Source of the DNA: Isoetes taiwanensis
Lineage: Eukaryota; Streptophyta; Lycopodiopsida; Isoetales; Isoetaceae
Length of the DNA: 64,000 nucleotides
NCBI GenBank assembly: GCA_021234155.1
Contig: JAJEKV010000032.1
Coordinates: 10,670,099 to 10,734,098 of the forward strand
Reading direction: 5' to 3'
Numbering within the stretch: the first letter of the stretch is position 1; the number at the start of each line of letters is the position of its first letter. Shown one piece after another: positions 33,975 to 46,439 of this stretch. A program made the translations under genes and the position numbers. The notes under the pieces were generated by a model. That model saw nothing but the letters and a program-made list of their open reading frames with translations, searched no databases and was not told where the DNA came from.

Positions 33975-36150
33975 GACGGCTCTGTACGTTGACCGGGACT
34001 TGACCCCAGCATAGCAAGAGACCCGAAGGCGTGAGCTGGCCAAAGTCGTGGGCTACCGCCGCAGACATGGAGGGGCCGGGGCTGGTCCTGGGAAGGATGC
34101 GGGGAATTCAGCAGCCAAACAGGGGATCACGAGCACTCCGCCCCTCGAGTCCCTCTAAGGGAGCCCCGGCCGCGCGGGCATCCACATCTTCCGCTCCCCA
34201 GGACCACCACTACCACCGGTCCCCGAAGTGGCGATGCATGCCATTAAATAGGGATCGTGCCTCGGCGTGGTATCCGGAATTGCCGCGGGCTTTCCATGGC
34301 GAAGGGGGGCGATCTCAATTCGTCGCCATGGACATGGACCTTATCTTCCTCATGGAAACATGGGAACATGCGGGTCACTGAGCTACGATTTGCCGGGATA
34401 CCGGCTACTCCGTCTTCAATGAGTGCAGGGAAACGAGGACACGGAGGAATTTGCGTGTTACTACCAGGCGACCTTGGCCCAATCGGTCTCCACATTGCAA
34501 GGCGCATGGCAGAACAACAGATGTGGGTAGTGCAGTGCGAGAACAACGATGGCAGACCCCCTCTCTTTGTGGCTTGCTACTTCCCCACATGCCGAGAGCA
34601 ACTTTTACCACATGCACTTGGATGTGGACAGCAGAGCCCTATATTGATCTATATGATGACATACGCCAGTCATGCACAATTGGGCAAGGTCATGTTGCTT
34701 GGAGATTTCAATGCGGCGCACGTGGGCGCAGAGCGGTATCCCAAAATTCGCACCTCTAGGCGAGGATGTGTTGCAAATGGACCCCGCAGAGATGATTTGG
34801 CCAAAGGGCGTCGGATGACGACCGGTGACACGGTATATGCCGGCACCGCTTTATTCTTTGGCAATATCTTTGACCGGTCATTTGCAATGGGTCGGGCGCG
34901 CTGGTCGTCCTCCGCCGCCTTCACTTGTAGACGGGGAGAACCGTGGGGCGGCACCGGTGTGGTGGATTACGTGCTAGCGGATGAGCAATGCCTACACTTG
35001 ATCACTCGATTCGGTGTCCGGGGAGTGGTCGGACGGGGAAGTAGACTCCGACCATCAAAGACTGTTCTTGCGAGATAGATTGGCAAGCCAACCGAGCACC
35101 CATTGCCCCAACACCCCATGTACCACGGTTCGCGTCGAACTATGATCATGCGGCGGTCTATGCGAGGATGCTTGAGCATGAGCTGCGGGAGGTTTGCAAC
35201 TCCCCACACTTCAACAAATAGACGGCCCGGTGACCGGCTCGCGCCGAGGGTAGGGGCATGATGCTTTGGGAGAGGTCGCTCCCGACGATCCACGGGGGCT
35301 GCAACCACATTCCCCGCAATCATCGGGTTCGATGGATCTAATGCCGGGAGCTGAAACGATGGCTCCGCCAAGCTTGGACCCACCATTAAGCCAGCAGGCC
35401 GTCCCGAGTCATCTGGCTCCTTCCTCAAGACCAAGAAAGCCGGGTACCTTGCGAAGCACCGCCATGATGATGTTTGGTCTTCTAGACCGCCACCCTAGGG
35501 CCTTACGGAGAAGGTCTTGAGTAAGCAGAGGGATGGAGAAGTGCGGGCTCTCACGTGGTGTAGGCTTCCGCCCCGGCATTCTACTATTGACCATATCTTC
35601 ACTCTGCGAACACTCATAGAGGATAGCGGAATCGGCCTTGAGAATCATCTTGTTGCTTTGTGGATTTACATAAAGGCTTTGACCACAGTGCCTCGGGGAT
35701 AAGTTGTGGGACCAGATTGAGGCGACTAGGGACCCCGTCGACTTGCGAGAATGCTATATCTGAGACTATCACGAGGCTTGCTCGGTCGTCTCACCTTGTC
35801 GGGGGAGCCGTTGTTAGTAGCATTGGGGTGCGCCCGGGGGCTGCCCTCTATCCCCGGCGCTCTTCGGCTTGTACATTGACCAGCTAGAAGAATGGCTAGG
35901 CCGAAACCCGAGGAGGCTCGATTGATGCACCACATAATCCGGCAACTCATATATGCCGATGATGTTGACTGCTGCATATACCCGGAGGACATGCAACGCC
36001 ACCGGATGCTTTGGACACTTTTTACGCCAATTCAACGACATGAGAGTTAACTTGGCCAAGACAAGGGTGCTTCTTTGGTCCCCATCATCCCGGCACCCAC
36101 GCCTTCCCTCATTCACTTACCAGGGGCAGGTAGTGGAGGTGGGTTAAAGC
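33975..36150 (+). mobile_element. LINE, right half: ORF1 end, endonuclease, RT
   Basis: Continues the LINE interrupted at 27690. After the ORF1 tail (YVDRDLTP, 33980) comes the endonuclease: the frame at 34257-35078 has HGGICVLLPGDLGP, ARRMAEQQMWVVQCENNDG, KVMLLGDFNAAHVG and GTGVVDYVLADEQ, then DSDH at about 35050 after a shift. The RT follows in broken frames: PRHSTIDHIFTLRTLIEDS (35573), an intact catalytic YADD (35952-35963) and the RVNLAK block (36045). It stops at about 36150 with no zinc-knuckle, 3' UTR or tail, so the 3' end is lost. Frameshifts occur throughout. Confidence 0.85.
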
Positions 36151-36600
36151 ATGCAATAGCGTCTCAATTAGTTTGTCCCCCCCCCCAAAATAGTTGAAGC
36201 GTGGGTCGTCCCAACTAACTTCTTTTGCCACGTAGAACATTTTGAAAATTCACCTGCAAGAACCTCGGGCCAAAGATTCTATCCCGCTCGGTGGTATCAG
36301 AGTAGGTCTCGAAGCTTGTACTAGAGGATGATCCCATGAATCAAGACTTACTGATGCGGCCATGCCAAAATCGTGAACCTAATAAGTAAGTGAAAAACTT
36401 CTCAAATTCTTTTACAAAATTTCTTGCAAAGCAATGAAATGGAAGCTCCCTTGTTAACGAATTGGAGCAACAGAAGATTTCAAGCCGCTTTCTTATTGCT
36501 TAGTTGGATAAACTAGATAAACTTAGAGCATCTTTTTTTTTCAGATTGAGACCACCTTGTTGAAGCCATCCCACAAGGCCAAAGATATCAGTAAGCATCA
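36151..36600. other. Spacer; C tract and isolated PBS-like word
   Basis: Contains a C10 run (36179-36188), a TGGTATCAGAG word (36292-36302) identical to the start of many plant LTR-element primer-binding sites but without a recognisable LTR, and a ttttttttcag signal (36534-36543) before the next gene remnant. Confidence 0.5.
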
Positions 36601-36629
36601 ATCCTTTCTCTTCATCTTCATAGTTAAAC

Positions 36630-39600
36630 ATGGGAGATGAGGATGCAAGCAAGTCAAAGGGGAGAAAGAAGAGAACAGCAGAGCAAGAGACCTTAAAAAA
36701 GAGAAGACAGAGGAAGCGTAGAAATGAGGAAAAACATGCTATTATGCAAGAATGTTCCAATGCCGGTCAGAGCAACACTAAAAAGCATAGAGCCTTGGCT
36801 AATATTGTCTCGTCATTTATGAAGAATACTTCCGAAATGGACACTGAAACGAAGAAAGAAATTTTGAGTGACTTCATAAAGGAAAAAGAAATCAAAGAAT
36901 TTCTTAGTGATGAATTCAAGAATATGGGAGTTAAGAATCATTTGATTGGCAATATTAGAAAAAGCATTCAATCAATAAAAGCTTCTACAAGCATAGATTC
37001 CATGGCTGCAAAGAAAAATGTACTTGCAATGGCTATTGGCAAGGATTTGCTGAGTCAAATTGTTAGTAAGAGAAGTTTGGGAAAAGTTTTGGGAGTCCAT
37101 CCAGAAATATTAAAATGGCAAGGAATAGGCGTGAACAAATAGATATTGATAAAGGTGGATGGGTCTTTTACAAGCGATCCGAAGGTTTGATTCAATTGGA
37201 GATGATGTTATTGAGCTGATTCGGGAGTTTTGGGATGCAAATACAAGGGTCTCGCCTAATCACGAAGGATGTGAGATATAAAAGATTGGCAAAGAATATT
37301 AAACAAGAACATGCCACTCACTATTTGGAGGACACCTGGGTAATTCCCCTTCTCATTCTTTGAAGGAACTAAAATTATGGTTGGTAAGGTATTGTTAGTT
37401 GTGAATTGAGTTAGTGCTAGACAATGGTTCTGATCAAGTTAGTTAAAGTTACGAAGTTCTGATAAGTTAGTTCTAGTTGCGATTTGCGAGTTTATAGCGA
37501 GGGTCGGAGTTAGTTAAAGTTGCGAGTCATGGCTAGTAGTCGAGGTTCTGATTATAGTTCTGATTAGTTAAAGTTGTAGGTTCTGATCAATTAGTTCAAG
37601 TTCGAGGTTCTGATCAGTTTCAGTTGCGATCACAGGAGTTCTAGTTGCGAGTTCAAGTTGCGAGTTCAAGTTCGAGTTGCGATTCTGCGATTCGGAGATT
37701 CTGATCGAAATGGTCGGTCGAGATCACAGTTATAGTTAGAGGTGGAAGTTGTAGGTGATAGATGTAGAGACAATAACAGTTATAAGTAGATGCTAATAGT
37801 TTTAGTTGCTGTATCAATTCAGTCTTAGTCTTCAAACTTGAGCATCTTTGTCCACTAGTTATAGCTTTAATTAGGTTTTTCATTTGTGAGGTCTTTGTTG
37901 TATCGAACATATGGTTATGTAAGCTCACTACTCTTCTTGTTGCAAATGAGTCGAGCTGTTTCTTAAGTTCAAAGAGCAATATCGAGGAGGTGCAGATCCA
38001 AAAAGAGCTTTTGAGAAATTAAAGCCATGGTATGTCATGAAGTTGAAGCAATTCAACTCTTGTTGTTGCATACATCATGTGAGGCTACAAATGCTTTTGG
38101 ATGGTTTTAATAAATTGAGGAACCAGCATGTGAATCCGTGCAATTGTGCATGTGAAGTATGTGGAGCAGTAGAAGAAGAAGTTTGTTTCGCCAAGACAAA
38201 AAAGTATAAGACAACTACAGAGTTGTGGCAGTCTATTCTTTGCCCAAGAGAGGAAAATCAAGAATTTCATAAAAAAGATTGCATATCTACAGGCTTTGTA
38301 GCACTTGTGGTATCTCTCGGGTTGTCGATATGCCCACTAGAGTTATCAAATGAAGGATCTATTAGTTGGGAATCTTGGGATTATGAGGAAGGTGGTAAGG
38401 ATAAGAAAGGAAACCCAAAGAAGGTTCTAAAAAGCTTATGGAGAGAGCCCGAACCACGAACTTTAATTCATAAATTGATTGAGAGGTTGGATAAATTTCC
38501 TTTGCATAGTTTAGGGCACAAGTGGCGTGCAAAGCGAGTTCAAGGAGTTGTTGGAAAATCTTCCTCCAGGTATTCTTGTATCGATAGTGGACTTTTTGCC
38601 GAGAATTTTTCTATCGATTCTTGAGAACCAAGTGCAATCGCATATTGGACTAGCATCTGATTACCATCTTGGTGCATATTACGTACTTTGTAGACCCTAT
38701 GTAGGGGATGTGATCAAAGACACTCATTATTATATATCGATGATACAAAGCCACGATACACTTTGTTTGTTCAGCATGCATTTATGATGCATTATGAGTT
38801 TATGAAACAACAAGGTATAGATCGGATAAGCTTTGGGTCTTTTTCGATGATGGAGCAAACATCACGGTTCAAAGCGGCAAGACCCTTCTACTTTGTTGGA
38901 AGGTATCACGGTTGCCACAAAAATTGAGATGATGTGGAATTTTTTGGCTCAAACCATGGGAAGGGAGAGCATGATGGCAAAGCCTTGAGAATTAAAAGCG
39001 GTGGCTTAGGGAATTGATGAAGAGAGTACAGTCCATAAAAATTGAAAATGCGGTGATATAGTTAAAGTAGCGGGGATGGTTTTTAGTCTAGTGCTCCATC
39101 TTCTAGTTTGAAAAAAAAAAGTGAGAAGATGGTTTTGGGAAGTGGTGGGGGTGAACAGGGAACAACCTTTGGGCAGCAGAATCTTGTGGAGGACACAAGG
39201 AACATTCATTCGTTCATGCATTCAATTTAGAATGCCCCACGCAATTGCACGTAAGGCGTTTGTCTTGCTTTTGTGCAAATTGCTTTGATCTGAGAATGGG
39301 AAAAATGCATGAACAAAGAATATGTAGGCGATTGGGAGCTTGTGATTATTCAACCAAGCAATGTTCTCATTGATGAATATGAGGAACGTAAATCTCAAAG
39401 AACAAGATTCTCCGAGCTATCTCTTGTTCTAAAAGATAGCATAGGAGTAGGCGACAATTTTCTTCATTCTTTGCTCCAAAATATAATGAAAGGGAGCACT
39501 ATTTTGGTTGGTGTGTTGTACAAAGACAGAGTATGTTGTTAAGGAAGACTTTGAGGTAAATGGGCAAATATTTTATGCAGGAGAGGAGCTTCTTGAAGGT

Positions 39601-39822
39601 ATTTATTATAAAAAGGCACCAAGATCACGTTCAAGCTATATCTATTGTTCAGACGAGCCAAAAGCCATAGTCTACACAAGTCAAGTTTGTGCAATTAAAT
39701 TGGTCATGCCACAGGCAAAACATCGATTGAAGGGAAACCAGGTTGTATACACACTTAGTGAAGCTGATAGTGAGAAGATTTTAGACAATCTCCCCGATGT
39801 TCTATCTGATGATGAAGACTAG
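36630..39822 (+). pseudogene. Broken transposase-like gene of unknown function
   Basis: A lysine-rich N-terminal part (36630-37142, 170 codons, nuclear-localisation-like KGRKKR) leads, after a shift, to IELIREFWDANTRVSPNHEG (about 37210). A possible intron (GTAATT at 37340) precedes YRGGADPKRAFEKLKPWYV and a cysteine-rich domain (38037-38624: CCCIHH, CNCACEVC). Then come SIVDF and AENF in shifting frames, RFKAARPFYFVGRYHGCHK (38868) and GSNHGKGEHDGKALRIK (38946). The C-terminus has KEDFEVNGQIFYAGEELLEG (39541-39600) and ends at 39822. I recognise this order as a family of uncharacterised proteins from seed-free plants and algae with transposon-like distribution; the D and H-rich motifs suggest a nuclease. 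At least four frame breaks make it a pseudogene. Confidence 0.6.
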
Positions 39823-40239
39823 GTATCTGACTCTATCAGATTTGTCTTTTTTTTGGCTATGTATCATATTTCTGATTTATCAGATTTATCAGATTGTACG
39901 GATTATCAATAAAGTCTTTGTCAATTGCATGTTATTTTGGAAGAGTAAACTGGAATTTTAAATGCATGGTTCTGTTTAGGAGTTTAGGCTTGGAGAATGT
40001 AAACCTGTGTAAACCTGTATAAACCTGTTATGTCAGATTATCAGAAGTTGTACTAGACTTGCCAAGATCATCTGATTTGCTTGGAGACTGTAAACATCTA
40101 TAAACCTGTTATGTCAGATTATCAGAGGTTGTACTAGACTTGCCAGGACTTGTAGCAGAATTAGAGTTAGATCAGGAAATCAGTATACTTAGGAATTAAA
40201 TATTCATCACAAAAACATTCGACATACTCTGTCACAAAT

Positions 40240-41400
40240 TTAACATTAACTTACACTTAACATTAACATATTAACTTAAGATTAACATATTACCCTAAAT
40301 AACTAGACCTCAAAAAAAAAACTTCACATGGACTGCTTACATGGACTGCCACATGGGCTACTGAGATGCCATGCCACATGGACTGCTTACATGGACCGCC
40401 ACTTCGACTAGGATGACTAGGATGTGGTGATGATGACTAGGATGGCATAACACGTGTTTGATGACTTGGCTCATTGAATGCTGACATGGATCACTTGGAT
40501 ACGCCACATGGACTACTTACATGGACCGCCACTTGGACTGGCACATGATGACAATATGTGGGGGTGATGACTAGGATGGCATAACACGTGTTTGATGACT
40601 TGGCTCATTGAATGCTGACATGGACTGTCACTTGGACTGCCACATGGATTAACAAGTTAACTCAACAAGTTGTAAGTTAACTTAATTAAGTTAACCTAAT
40701 AAATTAACATATTAACCTTAATAACTAGCGATAAAAAAAAAAAACTTTTACTTGTCCACATATACTTCCAAATGCACATGGACTCCACATGGACTGCTTA
40801 CATGGACTGCCACATGGGCTACTGAGATGCCATGCCACATGGACTGCTTACATGGACCGCCACTTCGACTAGGATGACTAGGATGTGGTGATGATGACTA
40901 GGATGGCATAACACGTGTTTGATGACTTGGCTCATTGAATGCTGACATGGACTGTCACTTGGACTGCCACATGGACTACTTACATGGACCGCGACTTGGA
41001 CTGGCACATGATGACAATATGTGGGGGTGATGACTAGGATGGCATAACACGTGTTTGATGACTTGGCTCATTGAATCTTGACACATGGATATCACTTGGA
41101 CTGCCACATGGACTACTTACATGGACCGCCACTTGGACTGGCGCATGATGACAATATGTATGACTAGGATGGCATAACACGTGTTTGATTGCCACATGAT
41201 GATGACTTGGCACTTGGACTGCCACATGGACTAACAAGTTAACTTAACAAGTTGTAAGTTAACTTATTTAAGTTAACTTATAAACTTACAACATTAACAT
41301 TAACTTGTACTAAACATTAACATATTAACTTAACATTAACATATTAACCTAAACATCTAGCCCAAAAAAAAAAAAAAAAAAAACAAATACTTGTCCACAT
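40240..41400. repeat. Compound minisatellite, 130-138-bp core
   Basis: The marker GGCATAACACGTGTTTGATG recurs at about 40445, 40579, 40906, 41041 and 41171; spacings are about 130-138 bp with one gap. Between the cores lie 'cacatggactgcttacatgg' words. Blocks of 'taagttaac/attaacata' words followed by an A tract recur at about 40240-40320, 40650-40740 and 41230-41375, giving a higher-order unit of roughly 490 bp. Each core carries a perfect ACACGTGT palindrome, which includes the plant G-box CACGTG. The minus-strand ORFs across it are products of the repeat. Confidence 0.85.
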
Positions 41401-41576
41401 GGCATCACGTGTATGATGACATGGCATGATGATGTGGCACATGCATTTTGATAGATACACAAATTTTCTTCAAACAAATAATATGGCATATTAGAATTAT
41501 GGGCACATTAGAATTATGGCATATTAGCATATTAGAATATGGGCAAGAATATCTTAGGGATATTTAGATCTAGGCT

Positions 41577-42130
41577 ATGAAACCAAAAATTATTAAATCT
41601 ATGTTAATGTACTATTATTGCATGGCTAGGGGGCCTCGGGCTTCGAGCCCTGCATGCAACATTATGACCATAATTGGCCCTTTGATTGGACGCTTCAAAC
41701 TCCAGACTATAAGAGAAGTTGTCCAGACTCGGGCATTCCTTCATACCGCAAGCTCCCTTCCTCGAGATTTCCTATCTTCCTATCTTCCTATCTTCATGGC
41801 GGGCTTAAATATCTTGCCAAAAGCCCGGACTTGAGGAAGAGTCCTCTTCTTCCTCACATCCAGGGCATGGAAATATTTGTTGTTGCAAAATTCTACGCCA
41901 CGGAGGTGGTTCATTGCCGAGGAACAAGGAGCCAAAGTCTCGGATCAAGTTCGAAGTGGGTCGATCGTGTTTGTCCCCACCAAGAAGGCGTCTGTATTCT
42001 AAACTGAATATGGAAGCTCTAAGGGATTCTCCTTCTTGTTGAACTGAAAATGCCCCCACCAGATTACTTCTAAAAGCTGAAAACCCTATGAGTCTTACGA
42101 GTACTTAGTTTTTATGTTATTTTATGTTAC
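41577..42130. other. Non-coding; 8-bp tandem CTATCTTC
   Basis: Overlapping open frames in both directions have no recognisable domain. CTATCTTC is repeated three times at about 41771-41795. No gene is called. Confidence 0.45.
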
Positions 42131-42419
42131 ATCGGATATTAAGGATGCACGAGAAATCAGTTTTTTAAAAGGCGAAGTTTTTTTTGTGGAAAGGCCGAAG
42201 TTTTCTGTTGCATGTCTTCTGTGAACATGCTTTACTGTTAATATGACACTATAATACAGTTTCTTTGATGGTAATATGACCGAATATGACATGCTGTACT
42301 GTTAATATGACAAGGTAATATGAAATACAGTTTTTGGTTTTATCTGAAATACAAGGTTTATGTAACATTGTAAATTTTCTAGTTTTAACTGAAATACAAG
42401 GTTTAGGTAACACTGAAAC

Positions 42420-42712
42420 TCGTTAACAGACCATTTCAAAAGCATTTCAAACAAACCATTTGGAAGATAAGAACCATTTCACAAACCATTTCAAAAGCAC
42501 TTCAAACAATTCATTGCAAACTAAACTACCTGCAAACTAAACCATTGCAAACAAAAGCAATGCAAACTAAATCATTGAATAAACTATCGAATAAACTAGA
42601 CCTGTGCAAACTAAACCATTGCTAAGTAAACCATTGCAAACTAAACCATTGCTAACTAAACCTGTGCAAACTAAACCTTTGCAAACTAAACCATTACACG
42701 TTTAGGCTAAAG
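42420..42712. repeat. Short-period satellite (aaaccattgcaaact)
   Basis: A degenerate array built from AAACCATTGCAAACT-type words, period about 16-20 bp, with variants accattt-aaa and acctgtgcaaact. Confidence 0.8.
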
Positions 42713-43076
42713 AAACCTAAGCAAAACAATTGAACCTCTTGAACAGTAGATCAAGATAGATCAAGGTCATGTTAGAAATCTGAAGCCTTGTGTCACCAAC
42801 GTGTACCATTAACACAACAGAATGCTTCACTTAGTGAAAAGTTTCATGTTTGCAGAATGTAAAGCCTGCAATCCATTTCCAAAATACTCCATAGACATGT
42901 GTATCCCAAAGAACCCAAAGAACATGAAGGCTTATACACAACTTATCAAAGAACTCCCTCAAGGCATGTATTTTATTAATTCAACACAAGAGCCAAGACT
43001 TGGTCACTTATCTTGTGTGAGAAAATACAGCAACAGTTACAATGATACAATTTCACTAAACAAAAGCATATTGATG

Positions 43077-46000
43077 TCAACGATATCTGTATTTCTTGAG
43101 AGTATCAATGGCTTTCTTCGAAACCTTATCCAGAAAGTTAGTTAATGGATTGGCTTGAAGATACACTTCCACATTCTCAGCTTCTAACAGTAGTTCAAGC
43201 CATGGTCTTAGATGTTCGAATAGGAAGTCACCATCTCTTCTGGATGGTTGATAAGTATTAGGGCATACCATTGTATGTGGACTGTTTTTAAAACCACGGT
43301 ACGCCATATCATCGACTAGCAATGTATTTTTGTCCATCCAACCTCCCTTTATTTCAGAATAAACTTTGCTCAACTCCTTCAACAAGACAGGTTTCCTTTC
43401 AACTTTGAATGCCGTATTTGTGCACTTAGCTGAAGACCATGTAAACTGTAATTTTTCTCGAACAGCTCTTTCAAACATTTGATTCAGAATAAGATTAGTT
43501 GCAGTGCTGCTCAATGTTGTCCAAATGGCAATCTGGAAGTGCTCCATGCACCACTCTAGAAGCTCCTTGGCTCTGGGGCGCAATACAGCTATCTTTGTGT
43601 GATTAAGGTGCTTAAGTTCTGCACCATCCATGACACAACTTGGCAATGGCTCTGTATTTTCAAATAGCTTCATCAACACTCCATCTAGCTCAAAAATCAG
43701 AAGCTTTTTATGCGACTTTATCCTTTTGGTACATGGGGACTTGGAAGGACTGCCAAAAACTTCACCGCGTTTACTTTTCCTCGTTGCAGCAATTAAAGCC
43801 CTTTTATTTCCTGGAAGACAATGCTTTCAAATAAACAAAAATAATCACTTCATACAAAAAAAATAAAGAATTACCAGGTGAAACAGATTCTTCAGATTGT
43901 GATCGATGAGATGTCTCTTTCTTTGTCTTCACAATTGGACTACATGATGAAATTGGAAGACTCTGATGGATTTCAATGGCCTTATTATCCTCTGCTACAC
44001 CATCAAACTTTGATTGAGACAAAGTAGCCTTCCCATTGTCAAGAAGCGGATTCCCCACATTCAGTTTCTTTCCAAAAGGTGATGAAGCGGTGTCACTCAT
44101 ATCTTTCCCATCTTGCAGTCTCTTTAACCCTACAAGCATTACAAAAATTGATAATATGTAATAACAAATATTTTCCCTCTGCAGTAGAAAGCATGTATTA
44201 CCCGGCGAAATCATAAATTAGTCTTTGGCTCATTCTCTTCATGAAAAATTAATTCTTTGTTGTTACCTTCAACTTCTACAGTAGTACCTATCTTTGATGA
44301 GTGGCCTTGAATAGCTGGATCATACATAAATAAAAAAAATAACATTGTCATGAGTGGCCTTGAATATCTAGATCATACATAAATTAAAAAACTAGCAATC
44401 AAAAGACATGAATCTTGGAATGTAGGAACCAACAATCATTACTAGCAATCTAGGAATGACTTCACTTACCATCATTGTTGTCAATTTCTTCGTCTTCAGA
44501 AACATCATTGATCACATGCACATCCTCGGTAGTTGTTAAAGCTCTGCTCAAACGTCTAGGCACAAGCTTATGCTCTTTGATAAATGATAAGGATGCTGGA
44601 GTGGAGCCAATGCCTTTTGAAGGCAAATTTTCTGTTCCAATATCAAACCAGCAATCATTAAAAACATACTAAATGAAGATGAAAAAAAAAATGCATATAG
44701 ACCAACCATTCGAATATGCTATCATATTAATCTTGGTCCGATGATGCTTCTTTAAACCAAGAAAAAACAACCAATTGTCTGACATGCTATGTCCACAACC
44801 GCTATCGCAACACATCGTAGTGCCACTACACAAGAAAAACTATGTTAGATAATCCTACAAATTTAAAAAATTATAGATGGGAAGATGCTACCTGAAATGC
44901 GCTAGGCAGCATGTGACATGATATGCATGCTTGCACTCAACAATTATGACTGGTAGAAGCATCTCACTAGTATTGAGTGATCTTTCACAAAATGGGCATG
45001 TTTCCTTCAAATTGATTGAATATTCATTTCTGCTAGCACCAAGAACAAGCGTTTGTGGCAAAGAGGGACTTAAGCGAAAATGGTCGGCACACATAATTTG
45101 GCGGCTGCCAAAAAGCCTCGAAGGCGGGGCCTCAAGTTGTTCAAGCGCCCAGCTCGCATCTCTACAAATTTCGGAGATTGACAAGTCTTTTGATGCTTGA
45201 CTCAAAGCTAAGCGCACCTCTTCAAGTTCCACGATTTGAAGGTCAATGACCGCCTCAACACCTTCCTTTCTTTGCACTTGATAGCCGTGTTATCAAATCA
45301 CGATACTTTTATTTCGGTGGTCAAAGCGAACTGTTTAACTTCTAGATCTTTCATATTTTCTCTTATGTCAAAGCACTTATCATCATGCGATTTGCGGTTC
45401 AAGTGTCGTTTTGTGACATCATGTTTCGCATTTGCAATCCATTCCTTCAAGATCCTTGACATTTCTATAATGCAAGAAGATAATTAGATTAAAAACATAA
45501 CTTAGACGGAATGGACCGACTTAGGCTGAATTTAGACTTAGGCAGGACTTAGACAGTGACTTAGATCTTGATTTAGGCCCGACTTAGACTTACACTAACT
45601 TAGACTAAGACATACTTAGACGGACTTACACTTAGACTTAGATAGACTTAGGACCGACTTAGACTTAGGCAGAATTAGACTAGACCTGACTTAGACTTGG
45701 GCGGACTTAGGCGTAATTAGGCTGACTCGGACTAAAAGGCGGACTTAGGCAGTTAGACCGACTTAGACTTACAACAGACTTGCAATGAATTAGACTAATT
45801 TAGACTTACAGACTTAGAGTTAGACAGACTTAGACTTAGATTAAGACTTAATTAGACTTACACTTAAAATCAGACTAAGAATTACTATGACAATGGAGGT
45901 AATAGAATAAATGAATATAAAAACTAGAGTTGAATAATACACGATTTTTACATTTGCATAATTGGCATCATTTGTCACGTTGGAGCTACCAAGGTTTTGT

Positions 46001-46439
46001 GAAGTTAACTTGTGAGGAACCCCGGTGCGATGTCGGAGACAAACCTTTGGAGGAGCGTTCACCGTGCCACTTTCTAGCTCATCATCCACATTGTTTGCAA
46101 GTGCTCTACTTTTGAAGCTGATTTTGCATGCTCATAGAAGCTCATCCAGTCTATTTCACGCCCATTACAATGTAACAGAAATGCCATTGCCACTGCTTGG
46201 GGTACCTGCCCTCCTAAAACCTTGGTTCGATCATGTATTTTTTTGTATAATGACAAGAATTCTTCCTTCTTGTTTTCCTTTAATAATTTGAACCTGTAAC
46301 AAGCCTTTCCATTTACCTTCGGACCCCACATCTTCCGCATCTCATTATCATCAACATGCCTTTCCGATCTATACAACTCTTTATAGGTAAAGCCTTTGTC
46401 ACTCAAATCGGGAATCGCATGATTTGGAACCGCTTCCAT
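43077..46439 (-). CDS. Zinc-cluster plus NIF/FCP1-like phosphatase gene, 7 exons
   Basis: Exons by splice signals: 46439-45990, 45464-44892, 44825-44707, 44631-44470, 44314-44267, 44129-43875 and 43810-43077; phases agree at every junction. The N-terminal domain (from MEAVPNHAIPDLSDKG) is unrecognised. Exons 2-3 encode a RING-like cysteine/histidine cluster (CPFCERSL ... CKHAYHVTCC ... CCDSGCGH), then a low-complexity linker. The last exon is a HAD-superfamily NIF/FCP1-type domain, which in this family removes phosphate from serine/threonine: LLIFELDGVL, AIWTTLSSTATN, KPVLLKELSKVYSEI and NTLLVDDMAYRGF are motifs 1 to 4. The first aspartate of motif 1 is glutamate (GAG). Frame breaks near 46098 (exon 1) and 45285 (exon 2) could be mutations or sequence errors. 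Confidence 0.75.
45490..45890 (-). repeat. CTTAGACT-type repeats in intron 1
   Basis: About 400 bp of irregular 'gacttagactta' repeats fill most of the first intron (45989-45465) of the phosphatase-like gene. There is no coding role; it roughly accounts for the length of this intron. Confidence 0.85.

Noticed and set aside
35900-36060. Systematic loss of the middle base at CCWGG sites in the LINEs, as a methylation-related sequencing artefact
   Set aside because: A few sites fit (caccggatgc, cacccggagg), but intact CCAGG/CCTGG words also occur in the same elements, so the pattern is not consistent.
36292-36302. TGGTATCAGAG as primer-binding site of an LTR element
   Set aside because: No LTR end, gag or pol sequence adjoins it. 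An 11-bp match alone is weak.
40240-42712. CRISPR-like or centromeric array
   Set aside because: Units are uneven, lack regular unique spacers and sit in a plant-like nuclear context. The array is short and compound, a plain minisatellite.
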